From positions 620,001-684,000 of the forward strand of contig CAWDKV010000003.1 of NCBI GenBank assembly GCA_963803015.1: a DNA stretch of 64,000 nucleotides, read 5' to 3'. Shown one piece after another: positions 1 through 8,137 of the stretch (its first letter is position 1; each line of letters opens with the position of its first letter). The DNA comes from Berkiella sp963803015. Lineage in GTDB: Bacteria; Pseudomonadota; Gammaproteobacteria; Berkiellales; Berkiellaceae. The notes under the pieces were generated by a model, which searched no databases, was not told where the DNA came from, and saw only the letters and a program-made list of their open reading frames with translations. Position numbers and translations under genes: made by a program.

Positions 1-851
1 GAATAAATGGGCCAAAACTTTTTAGCTAAAATAAATGCTTCTAATAACTGATTTTTTGTCGATAAATCTAACCAATTCTCTAAACAGGCCTCGCAAAGTT
101 GGTAATAGGTTTGATCTAATTCTTTAACAGGATGAAGGGTGGTGGCTTTATTGAGATACGTATGTAACGAAAAAAATGGATGGGTAATGACTGCCTCACC
201 CCAATCTATAAAAGTCATGTTTTTTGTATTTGGATCAATCAAAACATTGTTTGTGTTAAAATCGTATATCAGTAACGTTTCAGAGATCTGATAATGGGCT
301 AGCAATTCACATTGTGCTGAAAATGTGGGGCTTAAATCCCGTAATATCTGAAATTCTTTATCAGTCAGGCCGTCTCCTTTTAAAAGCTCCTCTTGGCTTA
401 ACATGTGTTCATACAGATGGGGAAATTTGTCTAATCGCCAATCTGGTGCGCCCAATGCGAGAAAGGATTCGAGTTGATTTTCGGTGGATCTTTGAATAGC
501 TGTATACTGCTTAACCGCTTGGCACAATAAATTTGGCTGAAAATCGGTGTTCAAATATTCACGCAGTGTTTGACCTGCATCTCTCATCAGAAAACAATCC
601 AAATCATCATTGATAGCTATCACAAAGGGCACATTATCTTGAAATTGTGAGGCCAAGATTTGAATGATCTTTGGCTCTTTGGATATGGCTGGTGGCGTTT
701 GTTTTAAGTAGACGTAACCTTTTGAGGTTGAAAATCGGATAATAGTAGACCAAGGTGTTTTCAACACGACTTTAGGGGATTCTTCTACAGCGTACTCTTT
801 AGAAAACAGACAATTGGTTGCCCATTCGAGGATGTTTGCTTGATTATTCAT
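1..851 (-). CDS. APH-family phosphotransferase, partial (C-terminus beyond window)
   Basis: An open frame starts at the ATG at 849-851 and runs off the left edge, giving about 283 residues. The translation has the layout of aminoglycoside/choline kinase-like phosphotransferases. A strand-turn-strand near residues 45-50 (GYVYLKQ) looks like the nucleotide-binding lysine strand. The Brenner-type catalytic loop reads YDFNTNNVLI and is followed by the metal-binding segment FIDWGEA. The catalytic Asp and Asn are kept, but the usual HGD His is replaced by Ile, so the substrate cannot be guessed. The following gene is divergent, with about 110 bp of shared upstream sequence. Substrates of such proteins range from aminoglycosides to small metabolites or host molecules. 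Confidence 0.75.
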   Translation of the reverse strand, partial: MNNQANILEWATNCLFSKEYAVEESPKVVLKTPWSTIIRFSTSKGYVYLKQTPPAISKEPKIIQILASQFQDNVPFVIAINDDLDCFLMRDAGQTLREYLNTDFQPNLLCQAVKQYTAIQRSTENQLESFLALGAPDWRLDKFPHLYEHMLSQEELLKGDGLTDKEFQILRDLSPTFSAQCELLAHYQISETLLIYDFNTNNVLIDPNTKNMTFIDWGEAVITHPFFSLHTYLNKATTLHPVKELDQTYYQLCEACLENWLDLSTKNQLLEAFILAKKFWPIY

Positions 852-965
852 AAGCTTTTATTTTAATTAACTTGATTTTTAATTATAGTTTAGGCTGGTC
901 ATATAAGTCACAATTAATTTTAAGATAAGAAGCGTCATTTAGTTACATTGCATAATGGATGTTTT

Positions 966-1754
966 ATGAAAAATTTGAATGTTGTTATAACGGGGAGCCG
1001 AGGGATTGGTAAAGCCATTGCTATTGCCTTTGCAGAGAAAGGGGCGAATCTATTCCTAACCTATCATACGGGTGAAGCATCTGCTCAAGAACTTGTCTAT
1101 GAGATACAAGGAATGGGCGGTAAAGCAAAAGCAATTTGTGTCGACCTCTCTAAGGAGAACTCCCGCAATGATTTGGTAGAGGAAAGTTATCGTTTTTTGG
1201 GTGACGTCGATGTTTTAGTGAATAATGCCGGAATTGCAACACGCCAACCTTTTCTGATGTTGACAGAAGAAGAAGTGAGGAAAATATTTGAAGTAAATTT
1301 TTTCTCCTCTTTTTTTCTTTCACAGGAATTTGCGCGACGCATGGCAAAAAAGCAAGAACAATTAATGCGCGAGGAAAGTAATCTCAATGATTATTGCATA
1401 ATCAATATTTCTTCAATAAGTCGTAATGTGATAACCGCAGGTCTTTGTCATTATGAAGCAAGTAAAGCTGCGTTAAGCCAACTGAGTAAATCGATGAGTA
1501 TGGATCTTGCCAAGTATAAAATACGTGTGAATGATGTGGCCCCAGGAATCATCCCTACTGATATTAATCGAAAACAAAGAGAACTTAACCCTGAAATATG
1601 GCAATCAAGGATCTCTGCAATTCCACTTGGTCGACCTGGGCTGCCAGAAGAGGTAGCAAGTACCGTGTTATTTCTAGCAAGCAATAAGTGGATGACAGGC
1701 TCAACTATTACTCTCGATGGTGGCCATTCTTGTAATTGGCCTGGGAGTAGATAA
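966..1754 (+). CDS. Short-chain dehydrogenase/reductase (FabG-like)
   Basis: A classical SDR of about 262 residues. The Rossmann dinucleotide motif TGSRGIG lies at residues ~9-15, the structural NNAG motif at ~85-88, and the catalytic YEASK at ~163-167 preceded by the serine-bearing strand IINISSIS. The C-terminal MTGSTITLDGG is the family signature. Such enzymes reduce a keto group with NAD(P)H; the substrate is not evident. The ATG at 966 puts the TGxxxGIG motif at the expected distance, whereas a TTG at 948 would add six residues. The last 38 bases overlap the next gene. A deleted copy of this gene sits at 42937-43045 in front of a paralog of the same neighbour. Confidence 0.9.
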   Translation: MKNLNVVITGSRGIGKAIAIAFAEKGANLFLTYHTGEASAQELVYEIQGMGGKAKAICVDLSKENSRNDLVEESYRFLGDVDVLVNNAGIATRQPFLMLTEEEVRKIFEVNFFSSFFLSQEFARRMAKKQEQLMREESNLNDYCIINISSISRNVITAGLCHYEASKAALSQLSKSMSMDLAKYKIRVNDVAPGIIPTDINRKQRELNPEIWQSRISAIPLGRPGLPEEVASTVLFLASNKWMTGSTITLDGGHSCNWPGSR

Positions 1755-2217
1755 ATTGAGGACGAATGTTATTTATCTGTTAAATGATTTGTCTGATGAG
1801 ATAAATAAGCTATATGGTTTTGTCGATATAGAAGGTGATAATTTTGGCGAGCCAGCCATCAATTCAGGTCCTTGTGGTCCATTTGCAAATGCCTTTTTTA
1901 AACTTTGGAATGAAAAATTTAATGAAAAGGTTAATATCGTATTCATTATGATAAAAAATTCCGATGAGTGTTGGCATGTTTTAATACGGTTACCAAATGG
2001 AATGCTCTTTGATGGTGGTTATGGCATCCATGAGGAAGGTAAATATAGTGAGAAATTTGATATAGTCGATATGCTGGATTATGATATTGAACGCTTAGAA
2101 AAGAACTCTTATGGTCTAAATAGAAAATACCCACGTTATTGTCCCGATTTTTCGATGGAAGTTGTTACGGATCTAATCAAGAAGCATCTCGATATTATTG
2201 AGAAAAAACCCCGATGA
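1717..2217 (+). CDS. Hypothetical protein, possible papain-like Cys-His-Asp fold (copy 1)
   Basis: A protein of up to 166 residues that I do not recognise as a named family. It has a nearly identical paralog at 43029-43523. Residues kept in both copies are Cys in SGPCGPFA, His in ECWHVLI and Asp in FDGG, in that order. The His is followed by a beta-strand and then LPNG and the Asp. This order and spacing resemble the catalytic layout of papain-fold or transglutaminase-like cysteine proteases and related toxins, which is an inference only. The ATG at 1717 lies inside the SDR gene. In the paralog the matching start is TTG or GTG, so the true start may be nearer GVDKLRTN. The start overlap suggests translational coupling with the SDR. 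Confidence 0.7.
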   Translation: MVAILVIGLGVDKLRTNVIYLLNDLSDEINKLYGFVDIEGDNFGEPAINSGPCGPFANAFFKLWNEKFNEKVNIVFIMIKNSDECWHVLIRLPNGMLFDGGYGIHEEGKYSEKFDIVDMLDYDIERLEKNSYGLNRKYPRYCPDFSMEVVTDLIKKHLDIIEKKPR

Positions 2218-2441
2218 AATTGAGGCAATAAAGTGGTATCGCAAAGCTGCAGAGCAAGGGTTTGCATCAGCTCAATTGAACTTGGTGGTAAAGCTATATC
2301 CAAAAATGTTCTAGATAAGAGCTGCGCAAGGCAACGCAACAGCTGCTTATTTTCGAGATTTACTTGCACAAAAGATGACTCAAGAACAGCTTGCTGAAGC
2401 TCAAAAAACTTGCTCGTGAATGGAAACCTAAGGTTGAATAG
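2213..2441 (+). pseudogene. Sel1-repeat protein remnant
   Basis: Directly after the previous gene, the plus strand encodes EAIKWYRKAAEQGFASAQLN, a textbook Sel1/TPR-like repeat. It is interrupted by a stop, then continues as a tail containing KMTQEQLAEAQ. A further one-base shift restores KLAREWKP and a stop. At least one stop and one frameshift show it is dead. Sel1 proteins mediate protein-protein contacts and are common in Legionellales. Only the last repeat and the C-terminal helix survive. Confidence 0.8.
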
Positions 2442-2499
2442 AATATATCCTTTATTTAGATACGCTGTTAACAAGAGTGGGTTCCTCGACCTTGGAGCC

Positions 2500-2709
2500 T
2501 TAATGTTCTATCTTCAATGACGTTAATATTTGAACCAATTCTCCTACCTCAGTATAAGGATCTTCGCCATTGTAAGGGTCATTCTTTTTTAGTTTTTTGG
2601 CATGGAATAATGCTTTACTTAACAGTGAATGTGTTTCCTCAAAGGAAAATGGGTGCCCCCGTTTTCTACTGGCGGAGATCCTTCTCATGCTCGTGCACAG
2701 CAGCAGCAC
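2500..2709 (-). CDS. Possible C-terminal fragment of an unknown protein
   Basis: A 69-codon open frame whose second half (KALFHAKKLKKNDPYNGEDP and onward) has protein-like helical composition and ends at a clean stop. No start signal or family could be recognised. It lies between the Sel1 remnant and the RAYT element, so it is more likely a leftover gene end than a working gene. Confidence 0.25.
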   Translation of the reverse strand: MLLLCTSMRRISASRKRGHPFSFEETHSLLSKALFHAKKLKKNDPYNGEDPYTEVGELVQILTSLKIEH

Positions 2710-2809
2710 TTACGAAAAATGTGGATTTATTCCCTTAGGTCTTGTGAAATTTTACAAAGCTTTGTAAACAATGTGCATTTCTTTGGAGAATATCAATAAC
2801 CTTATTTTT

Positions 2810-3091
2810 GTGCATCGGGTCAGGCCTGCACTATTGCGTTTGGTGAAAATGGTTGATATCTTTTAGCTATTGCAAATAGACTGTGAAAAAATATGGCACG
2901 AAAACCACGCATTCATTATCCTGGAGCTTTCTACCATGTAATGCTTAGAGGTGCATCGGGTCAGGCCTGTACTATTGCGTTTGGTGAAAATGGTTGATAT
3001 CTTTTAGCTATTGCAAATAGACTGTGAAAAAATATGGCACGAAAACCACGCATTCATTATCCTGGAGCTTTCTACCATGTAATGCTTAGAG
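2810..3091 (+). repeat. Perfect-length tandem duplication (2 x 141 bp) of the RAYT element left end
   Basis: Positions 2810-2950 and 2951-3091 are almost identical direct repeats. Each contains the terminal repeat TGCATCGGGTCAGGCCTG, the leader, and the first 20 codons of the transposase. Copy 1 therefore carries a start codon at 2893 that reads only about 34 codons before a stop, while copy 2 starts the intact transposase at 3034. The duplication is recent, with essentially one substitution in the compared stretch. Confidence 0.95.
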
Positions 3092-4024
3092 GTAATAGCG
3101 GCAACCCTATATTTTACGGTGAGAAAGATTATCAGGAGTTTGAAAAGTTACTTGCAGAAGGGATTGAACGATTTTGTCATCGAATACTAGCTTTTTGTTG
3201 GATGACAAATCATATTCATTTATTAATTCAGGTAGATCAAGAGCCATTATCAACGATTATTCAGAATTTGTCATTTAGGTATACTCGTTATTTCAACAAG
3301 AAAAATTCTCAAATTGGTCATCTTTTCCAAGGAAGATACAGAGCACTGTTGGTAGATGCAGATAATTATTTACTGTCAGTAGCTCGCTACATACACTTAA
3401 ATCCAATTGAAGCAAGGTTGGAAAAAAAGCTTGGCACTTATCCATGGTCTAGCCATTTAGCATATATAGACAGAAAAAAACTTGATTGGCTTGATGTCGA
3501 TTATATTCTCTCGCTATTTGCCAAAACGAAATCAACAGCGCTAAAACGGTATATGAGCTTTATGGAGGATTCTCAAAAAGGTTCAACATCTGTTTTTGGC
3601 GAGGTCAATAATCAAGATAGTCGAATTTTAGGTAACGATAATTTTGCAGAAAAAGCGTATAAAAAATCCCATAAGCCTTTTAAATTGCCACGTTCAATGG
3701 ATGAAATTATTAAGGCGGTTTGCCAAAATAAAGAATATTCTCAAAAGAAATTACTCATACCATCAAGAAAGCAGGAATATCTTTTTGTTCGTAATATTAT
3801 TGCGTATTTGGGTGTTAAGCATAGTAGAGAGAATCTGCAAGCTATCGCGAGTAAATTAAATGTGAATGCCTCAACCTTGAGCCGAGCGAGGCATGTACTT
3901 TTAGAGCGATTAGATAGTGACAAAGAATTGGAATATACAATTGAGACTATAGAAGATACTTTAAATGTTTAAGTGCAATAGTGCAGGCCTGACTCGATGC
4001 ACTGCACAGGCCTGACTCGATGCA
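2811..4024 (+). mobile_element. IS200-like / RAYT transposable unit with terminal inverted repeats
   Basis: The left end at 2811-2837 (TGCATCGGGTCAGGCCTG then CACTATTGC) is matched by its reverse complement at 3975-4001 with one mismatch, enclosing a single Y1 transposase gene. The right end is itself partly repeated at 4002-4024. A short perfect hairpin, GGCGC-TTC-GCGCC (4031-4043), lies just outside and could be the REP-type palindrome such transposases recognise. Parts of the same element recur at 6730-6808 and, internally deleted, at 35000-35132. Confidence 0.85.
3034..3972 (+). CDS. REP-associated tyrosine transposase (Y1, IS200-like)
   Basis: A 312-residue HUH endonuclease. The N-terminus MARKPRIHYPGAFYHVMLRG is characteristic of the RAYT branch of IS200/IS605 TnpA. 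The metal-binding HUH motif is NHIHLLI (~residues 60-66). The catalytic tyrosine is expected in the helix YLLSVARYIHLNP (~112-124), followed by the usual YPWSSH. The extra ~150 C-terminal residues, including a helix-turn-helix-like stretch near 275-300 (LQAIASKLNVNASTLSRARH), resemble a DnaA/DUF-type DNA-binding tail seen in some RAYTs. The frame is intact and all key residues are present, so it may be active. Confidence 0.92.
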   Translation: MARKPRIHYPGAFYHVMLRGNSGNPIFYGEKDYQEFEKLLAEGIERFCHRILAFCWMTNHIHLLIQVDQEPLSTIIQNLSFRYTRYFNKKNSQIGHLFQGRYRALLVDADNYLLSVARYIHLNPIEARLEKKLGTYPWSSHLAYIDRKKLDWLDVDYILSLFAKTKSTALKRYMSFMEDSQKGSTSVFGEVNNQDSRILGNDNFAEKAYKKSHKPFKLPRSMDEIIKAVCQNKEYSQKKLLIPSRKQEYLFVRNIIAYLGVKHSRENLQAIASKLNVNASTLSRARHVLLERLDSDKELEYTIETIEDTLNV

Positions 4025-4140
4025 CTGCATGGCGCTTCGCGCCGCTTTGAATAGCAAGAGGGGCTCAAATGATCGCTTACTATTGATCGGATAATATGGG
4101 ATAATATCAAACCTATGATTTAAGCAGAATAAGGGGAGAA

Positions 4141-4626
4141 ATGGGGATGGAGCTTGAGATCACTGTTAGAAAGTATCAGCCCAGCGATGCAAAATTCTTA
4201 GCGGAGATTTTTTACAACTCTATTCACTCAATTAATATCTATGATTATTCAGCAGAACAAATAAATGCTATGGCACCAGCTTCTAGCTTAGATCCCGAAA
4301 ACTGGGAGCAGAAATGGTCTAAACTTGTGCCTTTTGTTGCATTATTAGGTAGTAAAATTGTTGGTTTTGCAGAATTTGAGCCCAGTGGTCACATTGATTG
4401 TTTCTACGTACATCATGAATATCAAGGGAGGGGTGTTGGTTCTGCGCTAATGAAAGCGATTGAAGCAGAAGCTAAAGAAAAACATATTAGCAGAATTTAT
4501 GCTGATGTCAGCATCACAGCAAAACTTTTCTTTGAGGGTAAAGGATTTCAAGAAATTAAGAAGCAAACAGTGATTTATCGTGGATGTGAATTTACCAATT
4601 TTTTAATGGAAAAATATTATGTTTGA
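4141..4626 (+). CDS. GNAT family N-acetyltransferase
   Basis: A 161-residue protein with the GNAT core. The acetyl-CoA pyrophosphate-binding motif is YQGRGVGSALM (~residues 98-108), preceded by the strand IDCFYVHHE and followed by ISRIYADVS and FFEGKGFQE. It transfers an acetyl group from acetyl-CoA to an unknown amine. The purine-rich AAGGGGAG at 4131-4138 is too close to the ATG at 4141 but well spaced for the ATG at 4147, so translation may start two codons in. A convergent GNAT remnant follows immediately. Confidence 0.88.
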   Translation: MGMELEITVRKYQPSDAKFLAEIFYNSIHSINIYDYSAEQINAMAPASSLDPENWEQKWSKLVPFVALLGSKIVGFAEFEPSGHIDCFYVHHEYQGRGVGSALMKAIEAEAKEKHISRIYADVSITAKLFFEGKGFQEIKKQTVIYRGCEFTNFLMEKYYV

Positions 4627-4633
4627 TTGCATT

Positions 4634-4880
4634 TCAAATTAACGATTTTCTCAAAAAATAAAACACAGAATTTTTTAAAAAACTATGGCGTTCAAATTCG
4701 ATGTGATAGCCTAATTTTTCATAAAAACCGCGTGCTTCCCAGTCCATTGTATTCACTACTGCAAAAGTGCAGTCGATTTCTCTACCATGACTTTCCGCTG
4801 CGAGCATCAATTGAGTCCCGTAACCTTTGCCACGTAACGGTTCACTAACCCACAGTTGATCGCATTTTAGGTGGGTTAAA
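4634..4880 (-). pseudogene. GNAT acetyltransferase C-terminal remnant
   Basis: Reading leftwards, the frame encodes LWVSEPLRGKGYGTQLM, the acetyl-CoA binding motif A of a GNAT, then ARGFYEKLGYHIEFE and a hydrophobic C-terminal strand ending at a stop at 4634-4636. The N-terminal half is missing and an upstream frame change and stop occur near 4880. Thirty-three bases of its 3' end (4643-4675) recur exactly at 43525-43557, behind the second copy of the papain-like gene. Confidence 0.8.
4643..4675. repeat. 33-bp dispersed repeat, copy 1
   Basis: The stretch beginning CGATTTTCTCAAAAAATA and ending in a run of T inside the GNAT remnant is repeated at 43525-43557. Its second copy lies directly after the stop of the duplicated papain-like gene, so the duplication history involves both loci. 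Confidence 0.8.
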
Positions 4881-5047
4881 AAGAGCGTTTACGTTAAACT
4901 CAAAAAAATTTAGTCAAACTATAACCTACATCGATTGTGACAAATTTGTGACTGACAGGGCCTGATTAGACCTGTTTTGGCACGTTTTGAGTGAATTGAA
5001 GCTCGGTAAGGCATTGATTAATAAAGAATTATATTTTATAGATTGCA

Positions 5048-5092
5048 CTACGAACCAGGTGGTCGGGAGTTCGAATCTCTCCGGGCGCGCCA
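5048..5092 (+). pseudogene. 3' half of tRNA-Arg(ACG), probable attachment-site scar (copy 1)
   Basis: The sequence starts at an anticodon loop CTACGAA, runs through the variable loop and an intact T arm (GGGAG-TTCGAAT-CTCTC), and ends with an acceptor strand and CCA (GGGCGCGCCA). There is no 5' half: the bases before the loop do not pair with the anticodon stem. Three-prime tRNA halves ending in CCA are the usual product of site-specific integration into tRNA genes. A second, degenerate copy lies at 8372-8413. Confidence 0.75.
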
Positions 5093-5206
5093 TCCAAGCG
5101 CTTAAGCTTCAGCGCGATTGAAAATCGCAGATGAAGATTTAGCGATGTGCTGGCCACGCCGAAGCTCAACGAGCGAAGGCGGGCTCTAGTAGTTCCGATA
5201 ATCCAT
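5090..5206. repeat. ~117-bp dispersed repeat, copy 1
   Basis: This stretch, from CCATCCAAGCGCTTAAGC to the GATAATCCAT end, recurs at 8411-8528 with few changes and more divergently at 61733-61850. Copies 1 and 2 each follow directly on a tRNA-Arg 3' half, so the unit is probably the natural downstream flank of that tRNA carried along by duplication or integration. It is richer in G+C than its surroundings and has no convincing reading frame. Confidence 0.85.
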
Positions 5207-5229
5207 CTCACTCGTATGATGATCGTATT

Positions 5230-5748
5230 ATGCCAATTACGCATCCCCATTCAAAAAAAATATTCACCGATAAAAACAACTATTTGATTGCCTCATTAAT
5301 CTTGGGTTTTTTAGCTGCAATTTTTGCATTCATTTGCATCAATATTAGTTTGAATATCTATCGTGCCCAAAGCTGGGTGGAAAATTCATGCGTTATTGAA
5401 GACATTAAGATTAAAGGAGGTAAGACTAAAAAAATCGCTATCAAATATCGGTATAACTTCAATAATGTAGACTACATTGCAGAGCGCTATAATTTTGGAG
5501 AACAACATGTATCTTATCGTCGGATTTTCGCAAGTAATTCAAAATTTGAAGATCTCATGAATAATTATCAAATAGGCAGCACGAATACGATTTACATTAA
5601 TCCACAAGATCCAACTGAAAGTGTTCTCAATAATAAAGTTGATTGGATTCTGTTCAAAGAAATATTGTCATACTATTTCATGCCATGTATTGTTTTCTTT
5701 TTAATGTCTTTTATATATTTTCGTAAGTCCAGAAGTTGTGATTCTTGA
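5230..5748 (+). CDS. DUF3592-like membrane protein
   Basis: A 172-residue protein with one transmembrane helix near residues 18-42 (IASLILGFLAAIFAFICINI) and another near 145-165. The soluble loop between them holds the DUF3592-type pattern: a W..NSC.I strand, Y.YN..N.DYIAERY, and late in the loop YQIGSTNTIYINPQDPTESV. The family has no known activity. The gene is isolated between the tRNA-Arg scar and the broken ISL3 element, within the interval bracketed by the two tRNA halves. Confidence 0.75.
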   Translation: MPITHPHSKKIFTDKNNYLIASLILGFLAAIFAFICINISLNIYRAQSWVENSCVIEDIKIKGGKTKKIAIKYRYNFNNVDYIAERYNFGEQHVSYRRIFASNSKFEDLMNNYQIGSTNTIYINPQDPTESVLNNKVDWILFKEILSYYFMPCIVFFLMSFIYFRKSRSCDS

Positions 5749-5797
5749 ACTTAAGCGTGCTTCATTGGGGCTTCCCTATTTTAGAGGGCACTTCAGT

Positions 5798-6646
5798 TTA
5801 CGAACACAACACTCTAACTCTTAATCTATAATTCTCAAAATTCCGAAATCCATCCGCCTTCGCTAAAGCAGCTACGGCGGACAAGTAAGCTCTCCTCTAA
5901 ATGAGCTTCACCTTACGATGGAAGCCTTCTGTAATCCCATTCGACTAGTAAACCTCCACATTCTAGAATCTATCAGAGACAATCAAAGCCTTGGGGAAGT
6001 ACTTCTTAATGAGATTACGGTAAATCACACTTAAATCGATGCAGGCGACCTTAACGCGCCCTCGCTTTTGTAGAAAGGGTAATAAGTCTGTTGTTATTCT
6101 TCTTTTGACCACGTCGAAAATACGGTGATTTCTCAGGTCACAAAACGTTGTGGCGAACCTTTGCTTTTTACTAAAGAAGTGTTCGTCTACACCTAGCACT
6201 CTCGGCCAGTGTTGATAAAGCTTATTTTGGTTTTGAAGATGATAGTGCGCATGGAACCAGCGCTCTACAGTAGATTTCCCTAAGACTAATCGTTTGGCAA
6301 GGTCAGTTTGTGAAACGCCTTGTGTATGCTCCCTAAAGACTTGTTGCTTTAGCTTTTCAGTGGCTCTTTGATGCTTAAGAATGCCAGGGAACTGCTGGTT
6401 AAAGTATCGATGACAGGCTCTGCAATAAAACTTATGGGCTTTAAACATCAAGAGCGTATTACGGTAACCAATCGATTCATGTTTTACCTGCCGAAAGAAG
6501 GAATGCTTCTTGCGCAGGTTACTATTTCCACAATGAACGCACGTTGCCTTGCGATGGTATTGAGCATGAATAACAATTGGGCTTGGTCCACTAACTTTGA
6601 CGACTGTAAAGCCAGGTAAATTTAAGATAACATTATATGCGGGCAT
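5798..6646 (-). pseudogene. ISL3-family transposase, internally deleted and nonsense-mutated
   Basis: The first 227 codons are intact and typical of ISL3. A zinc ribbon (CVHCGN...CRACHRYF) lies at residues ~36-85, then an HTH region around GVSQTDLAKRLVLGKSTVERW, then the start of the DDE domain with GVDEHFFSK. After residue 227 about 120 residues are missing. The frame continues with the conserved C-terminus NGITEGFHRKVKLI..RRAY....GFRNFENYRLRV, interrupted by three TAG codons. An 11-codon insertion separates RRAY from GFRNF (see 5852-5884). It cannot encode an active transposase. Confidence 0.9.
5852..5884. repeat. 33-bp palindromic element inserted in frame in the ISL3 transposase
   Basis: The insertion contains TCCGCC-TTCGCT-AAAGCAGC-TACGGCGGA, an imperfect palindrome with TCCGCC/GGCGGA outer arms. 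It splits the otherwise contiguous ISL3 motif RRAY|GFRNFENYRLR and adds exactly 11 codons on the coding strand without shifting frame. It behaves like the small palindromic repeats known to insert in genes of Rickettsia and other intracellular bacteria. Confidence 0.75.
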
Positions 6647-6729
6647 CTTTAACCTCTTTTGCTAGCACTTTCCGGTACTTAGCTTAAGTTAATAGGGTTA
6701 GAGCGCCCCTTTCAATGGGGTAGAGCCCA

Positions 6730-6808
6730 AAGAATTGCAATATACAATTGAGACTATAGAAGATACTTTAAATGTTTAAGTGCAATAGTGCAGGCCTGAC
6801 CCGATACC
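6730..6808 (+). pseudogene. RAYT element 3' remnant
   Basis: The sequence encodes the last ~14 codons of the RAYT transposase (LQYTIETIEDTLNV and stop) followed by its right terminal repeat GTGCAATAGTGCAGGCCTGA. It is fused on its left to the end of the ISL3 element. The rest of that RAYT copy is gone. Confidence 0.9.
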
Positions 6809-6978
6809 CCCGATACCTAAAACTGCGAAGCAGGCAGTCGGAAGGCGAAGCTTCTTGCATAGACAGGTTGCAGCATCGGATATTGGCATTACATCCCCTG
6901 CGAACTTCGTTCACTGCCCCGCGAAAAATTTTGAGGATTGGCGAAGGTATTTGCAACCCTAATCCTCTCTATTTGAAA
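6809..6978. other. Unassigned G+C-richer intergenic stretch
   Basis: Between the RAYT remnant and the next gene lies about 170 bp with short inverted motifs such as GAAGCTTC and a local composition less AT-rich than the surroundings. No frame on either strand resembles a known protein. It merges into the 3' end of the next gene, whose last codons may derive from it. Confidence 0.4.
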
Positions 6979-7920
6979 TCAAAGAGGGAGGCGAAGCGGG
7001 AAGATTTTAAGACTGTTATCTGTATTTATTTCAAGAGCGGTGTCTTGAGATTGTTGAGCAGAGGATGCTTGCGCAACTCCATAATTATATCTTGGTGTGA
7101 ATGTCGGAACAGGCTTTGCTTGTTTTTCAATAATGAATGCTCGCATTTTGTCTTTTAAAGCACAAATATCATCGTCCGATTCGATAGTGCTTTCTAAATC
7201 CATCCCAGAAAAATTACATTCGAGCATTTCAAATAAGGTGGGTACTGACAATCCTCTATATTGAGTGCCATGTGGAAAAACAAATAAGCAATGGTGGGAA
7301 AGTTTTTCTTTTAACTGCAAAAGTGCATCGAAATGCACCAAAGCATTTAAGATTACAACTGTGCCATGATGAGATTGGTAATGTTTCAGAACACGCTCAG
7401 CCACCATGGGCGCTTTATTAAAACCTTTATTTGTTTCATCAATCACTGACATGACATCCTCGATTGAACAAATAGAGGGTTTAAAGGCAGTTACCGTTGG
7501 CCAAAGTCCATGGAGGGAACCTCCTTGCTTAGTCCATGTTGAAAGACTACATTTTAAAGAGGTATAAGATGGGTAGATATCAAGCACTTCTGCCATTTCT
7601 TGATATTGAGTTGGCGATATGTTTTGTAAATAATTCTGCAATGCTAAAAAACGCATACCGAATAGTTCGTCTCTTGTGCTAGGAGATGATTTATCACGTT
7701 GCACATTTTGTGCTAAAGTGTTTGCGACATCTCTCATTTGATCAAGACATTGCAGGATTTGGGTTTGATTAAATTCAGATGGTTGCTCCAAGCAAAGCTC
7801 GGAATATCCTAATTTTCTTAATTCAGGCAATACTTTGTCTATAGTCAGATAAGCTAAGACATCTGTATTGAGTTTAAAGAAAACGATAAGGGGTAAAGGT
7901 TTGGGACCGGTCATAGCCAT
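6979..7920 (-). CDS. Hypothetical protein
   Basis: A 313-residue protein I do not recognise. It has alternating hydrophobic strands and helices in the first 240 residues, for example PLIVFFKLNTDVLAYLTIDK near the start, TVVILNALVHFDALLQL near 190 and CLFVFPHGTQYRGLSVPTLF near 215. A Gln/Ser/Thr-rich tail follows. There is no signal peptide and no transmembrane helix. The start is supported by GGAGAAG seven bases before the ATG at 7918-7920. The last ~10 residues fall in G+C-richer sequence shared with the neighbouring unassigned stretch, so the C-terminus may have been replaced. It lies inside the interval bracketed by the tRNA-Arg halves. Confidence 0.7.
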   Translation of the reverse strand: MAMTGPKPLPLIVFFKLNTDVLAYLTIDKVLPELRKLGYSELCLEQPSEFNQTQILQCLDQMRDVANTLAQNVQRDKSSPSTRDELFGMRFLALQNYLQNISPTQYQEMAEVLDIYPSYTSLKCSLSTWTKQGGSLHGLWPTVTAFKPSICSIEDVMSVIDETNKGFNKAPMVAERVLKHYQSHHGTVVILNALVHFDALLQLKEKLSHHCLFVFPHGTQYRGLSVPTLFEMLECNFSGMDLESTIESDDDICALKDKMRAFIIEKQAKPVPTFTPRYNYGVAQASSAQQSQDTALEINTDNSLKIFPLRLPL

Positions 7921-8137
7921 ACTACTTCTCCGCTATACTCTTTCCAGTTTGATTTTAGGAGTTTAGATTCCATCATTGCAAGGAGCTACGCTCCCTTCGG
8001 CAAACCATTTTTCATCGTTTTATCTGCTTCGTTAAAGTTAGGAATTAATGGGATGGACCCAACCGTTCTAAAACGGCTTCTAAATGAGCCAAAATGGCCG
8101 TGGTTATCGAGTCATTTAACAAAAAAAGGTGAGTCCA

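Larger units (their letters stand above)
5768..6728 (-). mobile_element. Degenerate ISL3-family insertion sequence
   Basis: The element encloses a broken ISL3 transposase. Imperfect terminal repeats can be seen: GGGCTTCCCTATTTTAGAGG at the left and, reading inwards from the right, GGGCTCTACCCCATTGAAAG. The right end abuts a piece of the RAYT element, so it inserted into or recombined with a RAYT copy. The 5' part of a second copy is at 35133-35258. Confidence 0.75.

Noticed and set aside
314..499. Plus-strand ORF inside the partial phosphotransferase
   Set aside because: It lies antisense to a frame with clear kinase motifs.
2136..2474. Minus-strand ORF across the Sel1 remnant
   Set aside because: The plus strand carries a recognisable Sel1 repeat; the minus frame has no start signal or family.
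4031..4043. GGCGCTTCGCGCC hairpin considered as a transcription terminator for the RAYT gene
   Set aside because: No run of T follows; a REP-like palindrome next to the RAYT element is a better explanation.
5029..5250. Minus-strand ORF whose translation includes the word GAPGEIRTPDHLVRS
   Set aside because: This is the familiar artefact produced by translating the antisense of a tRNA-Arg 3' end; the rest is the dispersed repeat. Not a gene.
5880..5965. Three in-frame TAG codons in the ISL3 transposase considered as possible TAG recoding
   Set aside because: The gene also lacks ~120 internal codons, and intact genes in the window end normally at TAG; simple decay explains it.
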